This document shows, in pieces, positions 20,073 through 27,980 of a stretch of DNA of 64,000 nt. This DNA comes from Curtobacterium pusillum. GTDB lineage: Bacteria; Actinomycetota; Actinomycetes; Actinomycetales; Microbacteriaceae. Below the pieces are notes generated by a model. That model was not told where the DNA came from. It saw nothing but the letters and a program-made list of their open reading frames with translations, and made no database searches. The position numbers were made by a program, and so were the translations under genes. Each line of letters begins with the position of its first letter. The first letter of the stretch is position 1. The stretch covers positions 62,001 to 126,000 of the forward strand of contig NZ_JABMCE010000086.1 in NCBI RefSeq assembly GCF_013359865.1. Direction: 5' to 3'.

Positions 20073-21638
20073 GTGAGCGAACGAGACGACGACCGCCTGA
20101 CCCCTGTGACCAGCCGCCGCGTGCTGCTCGCCGGCGGAGTGGGCCTGGGCATCGCCGGCGTCCTCGCCGCCTGCAGTCGTCCGACTCCCTCACCGTCCCC
20201 GAGCTCCAGCGCCACGACCCCGCGGCCGACGCGCACGCCGACGGCGTCCCCGACCCCGGGCGGACCCGCCACGTGGGACGCGCTCGCGGCCGCGGTCTCC
20301 GGACGGCTGCTGCGCTCCGGATCGAACGGGTGGGACAGCGCCCGGCTCGTCGAGAACCCCCGCTACGACGACGCCGACCCGCAGGGCATCCTCCGGGCCG
20401 CGAGCACCGCCGACGTGCAGGCCGGGCTCGCCTTCGCCCGGAACACGAGCACCCCGGTGGCGCTCCGCGCGGGTGGACACTCCTACACGGGGTGGTCGGC
20501 GGGTGGCGCGAGCGGCACCGACGTCCCCAGGTCGCTCGTCATCAGCACGCAGGACCTCGACAGCGTCGACCTGCACGACGACGGCACGGCGACGATCGGT
20601 CCCGGTGCCCAGCTCGGCGACGTGTACGCCCGACTCGCCGCCGCCGGGCGTGCCATCGGCGCCGGCTCCTGCCCCAGCGTCGGCATCGGCGGGCTGACCC
20701 TCGGCGGCGGTGTCGGCGTGCTCGTGCGGTCCTTCGGCCTGACGTGCGACCAGCTCACCGGGGCGACCCTCGTCACCCCCGACGGCAGCGTGCACGAGGT
20801 CTCCGCGACCACCGAGCCGGACCTGTTCTGGGCCTGCCGAGGTGGCGGGGGCGGAACGGTGGGCGTCGTCACCGCGCTGACCTACCGGACCCAGGCCGCG
20901 CCTCCCGTCCTGCTGTTCCGCATCACCTTCCCCTGGTCCGCCGCCGCTGCCGTGGTGCGCGCCTGGCAGGACTGGGCGCCCACGGCCGACCCGAAGCTGT
21001 GGTCGACGCTCAAGCTCCTGAACGGCTCGCGACACACGGCGCCGACCGTCACCGTCACGGGCGTCTGGACCGGCGCGAAGGCCGGGGCGGACGCCTCGGT
21101 CGACGGGTTCATCGGCGCCACCGGAGCGAAGCCGCTCGCCCACACGGCGCAGCAGCTCACCTACGGTGCCGCGATGTCGACGCTCGCCGGGAAGGCGCAG
21201 CGGGTGTCGCAGGCGGCGACCTCCTCGATCGGGAGCACGAAGCTGACGGACGCGCAGATCGACACCCTCGTGCAGCACGCCGCCGCTGCCGGCGACGTGC
21301 CCGGCAACCGTGAGGGCGGGGTCGCGCTCGACGCACTCGGCGGTGTCGTGTCCGACACCGGGCGCACCGACACCGCGTTCCCGTGGCGCTCGGCACTCAT
21401 GACCGTGCAGTACACGGCGGTGTTCGCCGACGGTGCCGACCCCGCGCCGTTCGACGCGTACGTGCGCGGGTTCCGGAAGGCGATGCGCCCGGCGTGGGGC
21501 GATGGGGCGTACGCGAACTACTGCGACGCGGCGATCACGGACGCCACGGACTACTTCGGCGTGAACACCTCGCGGCTGCACCGCATCGCCGAGCAGGCGG
21601 ACCCGGCGGGGGTGCTGTCCCAGCCGCACTGGGTCTGA
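20073..21638 (+). CDS. FAD-linked oxidase, BBE type, exported by Tat as a predicted lipoprotein
   Basis: A 521-residue flavoprotein. The signal holds twin Arg 15-16 and a lipobox LAAC with Cys34, then a Pro/Ser/Thr linker to about 65. The FAD domain carries both residues needed for bicovalent flavin: His136 in GGHSYTG and Cys200 in GSCPSVGIGG. The C-terminus has the BBE-domain pattern YANYCD (near 484). Relatives oxidise sugars, oligosaccharides or alkaloid-like alcohols with O2 and release H2O2. Location outside the membrane is inferred from the signal. GTG start, 9 bp after the thioesterase gene. Confidence 0.9.
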   Translation: MSERDDDRLTPVTSRRVLLAGGVGLGIAGVLAACSRPTPSPSPSSSATTPRPTRTPTASPTPGGPATWDALAAAVSGRLLRSGSNGWDSARLVENPRYDDADPQGILRAASTADVQAGLAFARNTSTPVALRAGGHSYTGWSAGGASGTDVPRSLVISTQDLDSVDLHDDGTATIGPGAQLGDVYARLAAAGRAIGAGSCPSVGIGGLTLGGGVGVLVRSFGLTCDQLTGATLVTPDGSVHEVSATTEPDLFWACRGGGGGTVGVVTALTYRTQAAPPVLLFRITFPWSAAAAVVRAWQDWAPTADPKLWSTLKLLNGSRHTAPTVTVTGVWTGAKAGADASVDGFIGATGAKPLAHTAQQLTYGAAMSTLAGKAQRVSQAATSSIGSTKLTDAQIDTLVQHAAAAGDVPGNREGGVALDALGGVVSDTGRTDTAFPWRSALMTVQYTAVFADGADPAPFDAYVRGFRKAMRPAWGDGAYANYCDAAITDATDYFGVNTSRLHRIAEQADPAGVLSQPHWV

Positions 21639-21652
21639 CCGCTGGATCGGGG

Positions 21653-21691
21653 CGCTGGGTCTGGACGCTGGGTCTGGACGCTGGGTCGCCC
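21653..21691. repeat. 13-bp tandem repeat upstream of the YdeI-like gene
   Basis: CGCTGGGTCTGGA is repeated at 21653 and 21666, and a third, diverged copy begins at 21679. The array runs up to the -10 box TACGAT (21693-21698) of the next gene. Confidence 0.6.
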
Positions 21692-21704
21692 CTACGATGA
21701 CCGC

Positions 21705-22295
21705 ATGGACGCCGAGGACCTCGTACTGCCCGACGCCGCAGCGTGGCGCACCTGGCTCGACGCGCACGAGGGCGACCGCGACGGCGTGTGGCTCGTCCTC
21801 GCGAAGAAGGGCACCACGGAACCGACGACGCTGACCTACGACCAGGCGCTCGACGAGGCCCTGTGCTCCGGCTGGATCGACGGCCAGAAGCGCGGCCGCG
21901 ACGCAGCGACCTTCCGACAGCGGTTCACCCCGCGCCGGCAGGCCTCGCTCTGGTCGCAGCGCAACATCGGTCTGGTCGCGACCCTCATCGCCGAGGGGCG
22001 GATGCGGGACCGGGGCCAGGCGGAGATCGACCGCGCCAAGGACGACGGCCGGTGGGATCGCGCCTACGCCGGAGCCGCGACGGCCACCGTCCCCGAGGAC
22101 CTGCAGGCAGCGCTCGACGCCTCACCGGCGGCCGCAGCCCTGTTCGCGGAGCTCGACGCCACGAACCGGTACGCCGTGCTGCACCGGATCACCACCGCGC
22201 CGAGCGCCACCGCGCGGACGAACCGGCTGACGAAGCTCGTCGGCGGGCTCGAGCGCGGCGAGACCCCGTACCCGCGGCCGGGTCGTCAGGGATAG
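21705..22295 (+). CDS. YdeI/OmpD-associated family protein
   Basis: A 196-residue cytosolic protein of the YdeI (bacteriocin-protection/OmpD-associated) family. The core GVWLVLAKKGT, then LTYDQALDEALCSGWIDGQKRG, then FTPRRQASLWSQRNI is highly conserved. The C-terminal LDATNRYAVLHRITTAPSA and TRTNRLTKLVGGLERGE-like end matches full-length members. The biochemical function is not established. TACGAT ends about 6 nt before the ATG with no Shine-Dalgarno site. Confidence 0.88.
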   Translation: MDAEDLVLPDAAAWRTWLDAHEGDRDGVWLVLAKKGTTEPTTLTYDQALDEALCSGWIDGQKRGRDAATFRQRFTPRRQASLWSQRNIGLVATLIAEGRMRDRGQAEIDRAKDDGRWDRAYAGAATATVPEDLQAALDASPAAAALFAELDATNRYAVLHRITTAPSATARTNRLTKLVGGLERGETPYPRPGRQG

Positions 22296-22361
22296 GCGGC
22301 CGGCATCCACTGGGGGACACCCGTCCAGCGGGCGGCAACGGGCGCGGCGTACACCGGGGCC

Positions 22362-23243
22362 ATGACCACCGGTACCGACACCACCAACCGTCCTGCCGCA
22401 GCCTCCGGCACGTTCCGCATCGGCGGCGACCTCGAGGTGCACCGTCTCGGCTACGGCACCATGCAGCTCACCGGCCCCGGCGTCTGGGGACCGCCGAAGG
22501 ACCACGACGAGGCCGTCCGTGTGCTGCAGCGCGCGGTCGAGCTGGGCGTGGACTTCTTCGACACCGCCGACTCCTACGGCCCCTACGTCGCCGAGGACCT
22601 GCTCCGCGAGGCACTGCACCCCTACGGCGAGGAGATCGTCATCGCCACGAAGGCCGGCCTCACCCGCACCGGACCGAACGAGTGGCCGCCGGTGGGCCGT
22701 CCCGAGTACCTCCGCCAGGAGGCCGAGATGAGCCTCCGCCGCCTCGGCCTCGACCGCATCGACCTGTTCCAGCTGCACCGCATCGACCCGAAGGTGCCGC
22801 TCGAGGACCAGGTCGGCGAGCTGAAGAAGCTGCAGGACGAGGGCAAGATCCGGCACATCGGACTGTCCGAGGTGTCCGTCGACGAGGTGAAGGCCGCGCA
22901 GGAGATCGCCACGATCGTCTCCGTGCAGAACCTGTACAACCTGCAGAAGCGCGACGCCGAGGACCTCCTCGACTGGTCGACCGAGCAGGGCATCGGCTTC
23001 ATCCCGTGGTTCCCGCTGGCGACGGGAGGCTTGACGGGCGACGACTCGCCGCTGACCGAGATCGCCGGGCGGAAGGGCGCGACGCCGGCGCAGCTCGCGC
23101 TGGCCTGGCTGCTCGAGCGCTCGCCCGTGATGCTGCCGATCCCGGGTACCTCGAGCGTCGCGCACCTCGAGGACAACCTGCAGGGTGCGACCCTCGAGCT
23201 GACCGACGACGAGTTCGACGAGCTGTCGAAGCTGGGTCACTGA
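22362..23243 (+). CDS. Aldo/keto reductase (paralogue 2)
   Basis: A 293-residue oxidoreductase. The tetrad is Asp67, Tyr72, Lys97 and His139 (FDTADSYG, IATKAG, QLHR). The pattern WGPPKDHDEAVRVLQRAVELGVDFFDT and ending IPGTSSVAHLEDNLQGATLEL place it in the AKR family related to pyridoxal reductase or MSMEG-like AKRs. NADPH is the expected cofactor; the substrate is unknown. TACACC lies 6 nt upstream of the ATG. The regulator downstream (ArsR type) has its own promoter. Confidence 0.93.
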   Translation: MTTGTDTTNRPAAASGTFRIGGDLEVHRLGYGTMQLTGPGVWGPPKDHDEAVRVLQRAVELGVDFFDTADSYGPYVAEDLLREALHPYGEEIVIATKAGLTRTGPNEWPPVGRPEYLRQEAEMSLRRLGLDRIDLFQLHRIDPKVPLEDQVGELKKLQDEGKIRHIGLSEVSVDEVKAAQEIATIVSVQNLYNLQKRDAEDLLDWSTEQGIGFIPWFPLATGGLTGDDSPLTEIAGRKGATPAQLALAWLLERSPVMLPIPGTSSVAHLEDNLQGATLELTDDEFDELSKLGH

Positions 23244-23284
23244 TGCGACCGGTCGAGGGACGGGAGGCAACTGCGAAGAAGTAG

Positions 23285-23327
23285 TTGCAAAGCAATGCTT
23301 GCAAAGCTTTCTTTGCAGTCGTACGCT
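23285..23327 (+). promoter_or_regulatory. ArsR-family promoter with overlapping operator
   Basis: TTGCAAAGC occurs at 23285 and 23299, and TGCAAAG/CTTTGCA form an inverted repeat at 23300-23317. The second TTGCAA (23299-23304) is also a good -35 box, 17 bp from TACGCT (23322-23327), which ends 6 nt before the ATG. A repressor bound here would block RNA polymerase, so autoregulation is likely. Confidence 0.65.
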
Positions 23328-23333
23328 CGTCCC

Positions 23334-23927
23334 ATGGCCTCCGAAGCACGCGTCCTCGACCTCCCGTCGATGAAGGCGCTCAGCCACCCGCTGCGCTCGC
23401 ACCTCTTCAACGAGCTCGCCGCCCACGGGCCCGCGACCGCGACGACGCTCGCGGACCGGGTCGGCGAGTCAACCGGCTCGACCAGTTACCACCTTCGCCA
23501 GCTCGAGAAGCACGGCTTCATCGAGGAGGTCGAGGGCCGGGGCAACGGCCGGGAACGCTGGTGGCGTCGCGTCCCCGTCGCCGTCCAGTCCGGCGGTACC
23601 GACGGACCTCAGTCCCCGGCGGGCATCGCCGCGGCGCGCCTCCTCGCATCGGGTTCCAACGAGTTCTCCGAACAGATGATCCGCGAGTTCATCGCTCGCG
23701 ACCAGGAGACCATGTCCGCCGGCTGGCGGGAGGCCGCCGACCTCTCGGTCGCGATCCTGCGACTGGCTCCGTCGGAACTCCGCGAGCTCATGGACGCCAT
23801 CCACGGGATGATCGACACATTCCGCGACCGGCATGTGCTCGACGACACGTCCGACCCCGAGACCAGCCGCGTGTTCGTGCGGCTGGCGGCAGTCCCCATC
23901 TTCGACGACGAACAGGAGGAACCATGA
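23334..23927 (+). CDS. ArsR-like winged-helix transcriptional regulator
   Basis: A 197-residue regulator. The winged HTH at about 10-75 has the pattern MKALSHPLRSHLFNELAAHGPATATTLADRVGESTGSTSYHLRQLEKHGFI, typical of the ArsR/YdfH-like group in which no metal-binding Cys is present. The C-terminal half is helical and may bind a ligand or dimerise. It overlaps the next small gene by 4 bp. It is placed between an aldo/keto reductase gene and an SDR/MFS pair; its operator is visible only at its own promoter. Confidence 0.85.
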   Translation: MASEARVLDLPSMKALSHPLRSHLFNELAAHGPATATTLADRVGESTGSTSYHLRQLEKHGFIEEVEGRGNGRERWWRRVPVAVQSGGTDGPQSPAGIAAARLLASGSNEFSEQMIREFIARDQETMSAGWREAADLSVAILRLAPSELRELMDAIHGMIDTFRDRHVLDDTSDPETSRVFVRLAAVPIFDDEQEEP

Positions 23928-24160
23928 GCGCCGCACTCCACCTCACCGAGGTCGGTCCGGTCGAACGTGCCGCCCACCGCGTCGGCACAGCGCTGCTCCG
24001 ATGGAGCGAGTCGCGCGCAGCCCGGGTCGAGATCCCCGCCCCGCTCACGAGGAGCAGCGCGCGCACCCGGGCGCGCCTCGCCTTCGAACAGCGCACCGCT
24101 CTGGAGGCACGACACCGCCACTGGGACGAGCTCGCCGCCGCCACGCCCCGGCTCCGCTGA
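23924..24160 (+). CDS. Small hypothetical protein co-transcribed with the ArsR gene
   Basis: A 78-residue Arg/Ala-rich protein without a recognised family. It is predicted all-helical (AAHRVGTALLRWSESRAARVE, then RARLAFEQRTALEARHRHWDELA). The ATGA overlap with the regulator and AGGAGGAACC before the ATG support translation. Short proteins of this kind accompany many actinobacterial ArsR regulators of this group, but the role is unknown. Confidence 0.65.
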   Translation: MSAALHLTEVGPVERAAHRVGTALLRWSESRAARVEIPAPLTRSSARTRARLAFEQRTALEARHRHWDELAAATPRLR

Positions 24161-24213
24161 CCGCGGTCACCCTCGGGCCCGGAACGGCTCGACGTCGACG
24201 CGGACACCGTCGG

Positions 24214-24879
24214 TCACTCGGGGAGCGGCTCCGCGTAGGTGCGGAAGTCGCCGCGCTCCGTGTGGATCGCCCACAGGCGGTCCGCGATCGACTCGCCAGA
24301 GTGGTCCGGCTGCCCGTCGTCGATCCCGAACGGGATGATGAGCTGACCGACGTGCACGTCCTCGTCGCGGACGGCGTCGTGCAGGAGCTGCGCGTACGCG
24401 CTCTCCCCGGCGAAGGCCACCGAGGTACCGGTGACCCGCGCGCCCGGGCGGACCGCACTCCCGCCGTTGACGAACAGGATGGTGCCGTGGCCGATCGCCC
24501 GCATGCCGGGCAACACCTGGCGGACTGCGGTGACGGAGCCGTAGACGGAGAACTCGATCGGACCGACGAGGTCCTCCGCCGTGGTCTCGAGCACCGGCCG
24601 CATGTACTCCTTCGCGGGCAGCGGGCTGTACTGCAGCACCTCGATCGGGCCGAGCTGCTCCGTCGCACGCTCGAGTGCGGACCGGAGCGAATCCCCGTCC
24701 CGGACGTTCGCGGCGAACCCGGCTGCGGTGTACCCGCGCTCCCGCAGTCCAGCGGCGAGGCCGTCGAGGCGGTCCTGGTTGCGGGAGATCAGGGCGATCG
24801 AGAAGCCCTCCCGGCCGAAGCGTTCGGCGACGGCGAGGCCGAGGCCCTTGCCTGCTCCGACGATGGCGATGGTGGTCAT
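24214..24879 (-). CDS. Short-chain dehydrogenase/reductase-like protein lacking the catalytic Lys
   Basis: A 221-residue Rossmann-fold protein. The nucleotide loop IVGAGKGLGLAVAERFG is at 6-22. Ser141 and Tyr162 occupy the SDR active-site positions, but the Lys expected four residues after Tyr is Leu166 (SAYAQLLHD). Classical activity is therefore doubtful; it may bind NAD(P) without turnover or use another base. Its ATG overlaps the stop of the upstream MFS exporter gene, so the two form an operon. Confidence 0.8.
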   Translation of the reverse strand: MTTIAIVGAGKGLGLAVAERFGREGFSIALISRNQDRLDGLAAGLRERGYTAAGFAANVRDGDSLRSALERATEQLGPIEVLQYSPLPAKEYMRPVLETTAEDLVGPIEFSVYGSVTAVRQVLPGMRAIGHGTILFVNGGSAVRPGARVTGTSVAFAGESAYAQLLHDAVRDEDVHVGQLIIPFGIDDGQPDHSGESIADRLWAIHTERGDFRTYAEPLPE

Positions 24880-26123
24880 GGAGTGGTCCTTCCGGTGGTG
24901 TGGGGTCGTGCGAGGACGAGCAGACCGTACAGCGACACGAGCGCGCCGCCGAGGACGAGGACGGCCATCGGGACGGCGGTGTCCGAGCCGCCGAGTCCCG
25001 CCACGGGAGCGGTCACGCCGGCCGTCGTCCACTGAACCAGACCGAGCACCGCGGAGCTCGTTCCCGGGTGCTCCGGGACGACCGACGATGCGAGGGCTCC
25101 GCCGTTCGTCACCACCAGCCCGTTGCCGATCATCAGCACGAAGAACCCGATCAGCGCCAGCATCAGGGGCATCCCGAACCAGATCGCGCCGACGAGCATG
25201 CCGGCGCCGGCGACCGCCATGCAGCACTGTCCGACGAGGATGATGCGTCTCGTGGACACCCGGCCGGCGAGCCGCGCGGCCACCAGCGACGCGATCGTCA
25301 TGGCACCGGCGTTGGCGGCGAAGTCGATCGCGTACGCCGTGGGCGACAGGCCGTTCATCGTCTGCAGGATGAACGGCGAGGTCGCGACGTAGGCGAAGAC
25401 CCCGACGAAGGCCGCGCAGGCGGTGACGACGTAGCCGACGAACCGCCGGTCGGCGAGCACCTGCCGAGCGGCCGACCGGAAGGTCCGGAGTCCTCCGGCG
25501 TGCCGTCGGTCCAGGGGGAGCGACTCCGGGACGACGAACACCGCCGAGAACCACATGAGCGCTCCGAGGCCGGCGAGGACCCAGAACGTCGTCCGCCAGT
25601 CGCCGAACCGCAGGATCGCGGCCCCGAACAGCGGCCCGAGGACGGGCGCGATCCCGCCGATCCCCATCACGACGTTGAGCACGCGGACGAGCTGCGCACC
25701 GTGTGCCAGGTCGACGATGACCGCCCTCGCGATCACCATCACCCATCCGCCGCCGAACCCCTGCAGGAGCCGGGCTGCCATGAGCACGCCGATCGACGGC
25801 GCGAGCGCACACACCACCGAGGCCGCGACGACCAGGAGCGTTCCTGCGAGCAGCGGGCGTCGACGTCCGCGCTGGTCGGAGAACGGACCGCCGACGAGCT
25901 GACCGAGACCCATGCCGGCGAAGAACGTCGTGAGCGTGAGCTGCACCGCGGAGGCGCTCGTGCGGAACTCCGCCTCGACGGACGGGAACGCGGTGACGTA
26001 CATGTCCGTCGCGAGCGGGGCGACGGCGGTGAGGAACACGACGACGGCGACGAGCGCCGTCGGGACGGCGCGGACCGCGGTCCGGCCAGGGAGCGGGGTC
26101 AGGGTTGCTGGCACGCGTCCCAT
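24876..26123 (-). CDS. MFS transporter, Bcr/CflA drug-efflux type
   Basis: A 415-residue exporter with 12 predicted membrane helices. LTTFFAGMGLGQLVGGPFSDQRGRRRPLL is the loop 2-3 motif A region of the DHA1 Bcr/CflA group, and ARLLQGFGGGWVMVIARAVI is motif C-like. TATDMYVTAFPSVEAEF near the N-terminus is characteristic. It exports drugs or metabolites by proton antiport. The start at 26123 is the first ATG before the coding-like region; the frame continues upstream across a palindromic repeat. It is followed by the SDR-like gene in the same operon. Confidence 0.88.
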   Translation of the reverse strand: MGRVPATLTPLPGRTAVRAVPTALVAVVVFLTAVAPLATDMYVTAFPSVEAEFRTSASAVQLTLTTFFAGMGLGQLVGGPFSDQRGRRRPLLAGTLLVVAASVVCALAPSIGVLMAARLLQGFGGGWVMVIARAVIVDLAHGAQLVRVLNVVMGIGGIAPVLGPLFGAAILRFGDWRTTFWVLAGLGALMWFSAVFVVPESLPLDRRHAGGLRTFRSAARQVLADRRFVGYVVTACAAFVGVFAYVATSPFILQTMNGLSPTAYAIDFAANAGAMTIASLVAARLAGRVSTRRIILVGQCCMAVAGAGMLVGAIWFGMPLMLALIGFFVLMIGNGLVVTNGGALASSVVPEHPGTSSAVLGLVQWTTAGVTAPVAGLGGSDTAVPMAVLVLGGALVSLYGLLVLARPHTTGRTTP

Positions 26124-26192
26124 TGGACGGCGGGAACGCGAGCGGGTGGGAGTCCCTGTCGACAGGGGTTCCAGCGCAACCCCTGACGGACT

Positions 26193-26224
26193 GGAGGCGC
26201 GGGGCGGCCCCGCACCGCGCCTCC
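26193..26224. repeat. Palindromic repeat copy R4
   Basis: GGAGGCGCGG (26193-26202) pairs with CCGCGCCTCC (26215-26224), with a GC-rich loop. It lies 17 bp after the cupin gene stop and upstream of the MFS gene. A second inverted repeat, CAGGGGTT/AACCCCTG, lies next to it at about 26162-26184. Confidence 0.7.
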
Positions 26225-26241
26225 CGTCGTCACGGGTCGCG

Positions 26242-26643
26242 TCAGCGCGCCGCGTACTGCGCGTCGGTGACGTGCTCGAGCCACGTGGTCGTCGTGGCCG
26301 GGTCGGCGGCGAGGTCGAGCATCGCGAGGTGCTCCATGTAATCCGTGGGGGTGGCCCCGTGCCAGTGCTCCTCACCCGCCGGCGTGTACACCGTCTGGCC
26401 CGGCAGGACCTCGATCACCCCACCGTCCCGCGTCCCCATGAGTGCGACGCCCTCGGTCACGTGCAGGGTCTGCCCCTTCGCGTGCGAGTGCCAGGCGGTG
26501 CGGGCGCCGGGCAGGAACCGGACCTTGGCGACGGTCATCGTCTGTCCGTCCTCCTTCGGCGAGGCGATCGCGTCGAGGTACACGTCCCCGGTGAACTGCT
26601 CGGGCGGGTTCTTGACGGTCGGCTGCTTCGGTTCGATGTGCAT
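26242..26643 (-). CDS. Cupin domain protein
   Basis: A 133-residue single-domain cupin. Metal ligands are visible: His52 and His54 with Gln58 (WHSHAKGQ), then His93/His95 (EEHWHG). FLPGARTAWHSHAKGQTLHVTEG and GQTVYTPAGEEHWHGATPT match the carboxymuconolactone-decarboxylase-like/HNL-type cupins. The exact reaction is unknown. The ATG lies 7 nt after TAACGT and 18 bp beyond the 22-bp element, so it is probably controlled by an XRE/MmyB paralogue. Confidence 0.9.
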   Translation of the reverse strand: MHIEPKQPTVKNPPEQFTGDVYLDAIASPKEDGQTMTVAKVRFLPGARTAWHSHAKGQTLHVTEGVALMGTRDGGVIEVLPGQTVYTPAGEEHWHGATPTDYMEHLAMLDLAADPATTTTWLEHVTDAQYAAR

Positions 26644-26650
26644 GCGGCCG

Positions 26651-26696
26651 ACGTTAGGCCGATCCGCACCACCCGAGGGAGGGGAGGACGGAACCC
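26651..26696 (-). promoter_or_regulatory. 22-bp promoter element copy 4 plus -10 box, cupin gene
   Basis: On the minus strand the element (26696-26675) begins GGGTTCCG and ends CCCCTCCCTC. Exactly 18 bp separate it from TAACGT (26656-26651). Confidence 0.6.
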
Positions 26697-26753
26697 CTCA
26701 GCCGTTTCCCGATCGATGCGAGTGTGATCGACCCACGATCCGGGAGGAACACC

Positions 26754-27904
26754 GTGCACACGTCCACTCGCACCCGCCGCACGTGGTCCGCGCTCGGCGC
26801 GGCCGCCGTCGCCGCCCTCGTCCTCGCGGCGTGCACCGACGACGGTGCCCGGACGTTGGAGGGCCGTGCGACCGCCACGACGACGCCGTCGACGAGTGCC
26901 GCACCGACGGGGGCCGCTGCCGGGCAGCTCGTCCCGGACGGCGAGACGTCCGACATCGTCACCGGACTCGACGCCCCGTGGTCGGTGGTCCGCACCGGCG
27001 ACGGCTCGGACGCCCTGATCAGCGAGCGGGACTCGGCGAAGGTGCTCGAACTGACCGGCGCGGGGAAGACACGTGAGGTCGGCACGGTCGGCGGGGTCAG
27101 CCACGGCGGCGAGGGCGGACTGCTCGGGCTCGCACTGCACGACGGCGACCTGTACGTGTACTCGACGGCGAGCGACGGCAACCGCATCCAGCGGTACGAA
27201 CTCACGGGCAGCGCCGGCTCCTACGGGCTCGGTCGGGCCACCACCGTCATCGACCGGCTGCCCTCGAACAGCTTCCACGACGGTGGGCGCATCGCGTTCG
27301 GACCGGACGGCATGCTCTACGCGAGCGTGGGCGACGCGGGGACGGGATCCGACGCGCAGGACCGGGACTCGCTCGCGGGCAAGATCCTGCGGCTCACCCC
27401 GGAGGGCGACGTCCCCGGTGACAACCCGTTCCCGGGTTCCCCGGTGTGGAGCCTGGGACACCGGAACGTGCAGGGCATGGGCTGGACCTCCGACGGCACG
27501 ATGTTCGCGTCCGAGTTCGGGCAGGACACCTGGGACGAGCTCAACGTCATCGAGAAGGGCCGGAACTACGGCTGGCCCGAGGTCGAGGGGACGGGCGGCG
27601 CGGGCAAGGGCTTCGTCGACCCGGTGCAGCAGTGGCCCACCGACGACGCCTCCCCGAGCGGCCTCGCGGTGATCGACGACACCGTGTTCGTCGCGAACCT
27701 CCGCGGCGAGGTCGTCCGAGCGATCCCCGCTGACGACCCCGGCACCTCGACCGAGTTCTTCGCCGGGGACTTCGGCCGGATCCGCACGGTGCTCGAGGGA
27801 CCCGAGGGGGCGCTCTGGTTCGTCACGAACAACACCGACGGTCGTGGTAACCCGGTCGAGGGCGACGACCGGGGATCGTCTCCGTCCCGCTCGCGAGCCG
27901 CTGA
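26754..27904 (+). CDS. PQQ-dependent sugar dehydrogenase-like lipoprotein, frame-shifted at its C-terminus
   Basis: A soluble-glucose-dehydrogenase-type six-bladed propeller (GSDH/YliI family). A lipoprotein signal ends in LAAC (Cys27). Family blocks include TGLDAPWSVV, GGVSHGGEGGLLGLALH, HDGGRIAFGPDGMLYASVGD, LAGKILRLTPEGDVPGDNPFPG, SLGHRNVQGMGW and GRNYGWPEVEG. After NPVEGDDR the frame changes: a GGGG run at 27871-27874 moves it away from the expected IVSVPLASR end and stop at 27902-27904. In the frame given there is no stop, and the ORF continues into the next gene up to 28859. GTG start with GGAGG 6 nt upstream. Confidence 0.8.
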
Positions 27905-27927
27905 GCACCTCCACGCATGCAGCACGG

Positions 27928-27973
27928 GGGTTCCGGCAGCCCCTCGCTCGCACTCGACGACGCCAAGTACCGT
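27928..27973 (+). promoter_or_regulatory. 22-bp promoter element copy 2 plus -10 box, XRE regulator 2
   Basis: The element (27928-27949) begins GGGTTCCGGCAGCCCC, with 18 bp to TACCGT (27968-27973) and 7 nt to the ATG. It supports an independent promoter for the XRE gene inside the fused frame. Confidence 0.65.
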
Positions 27974-27980
27974 GACCCGC

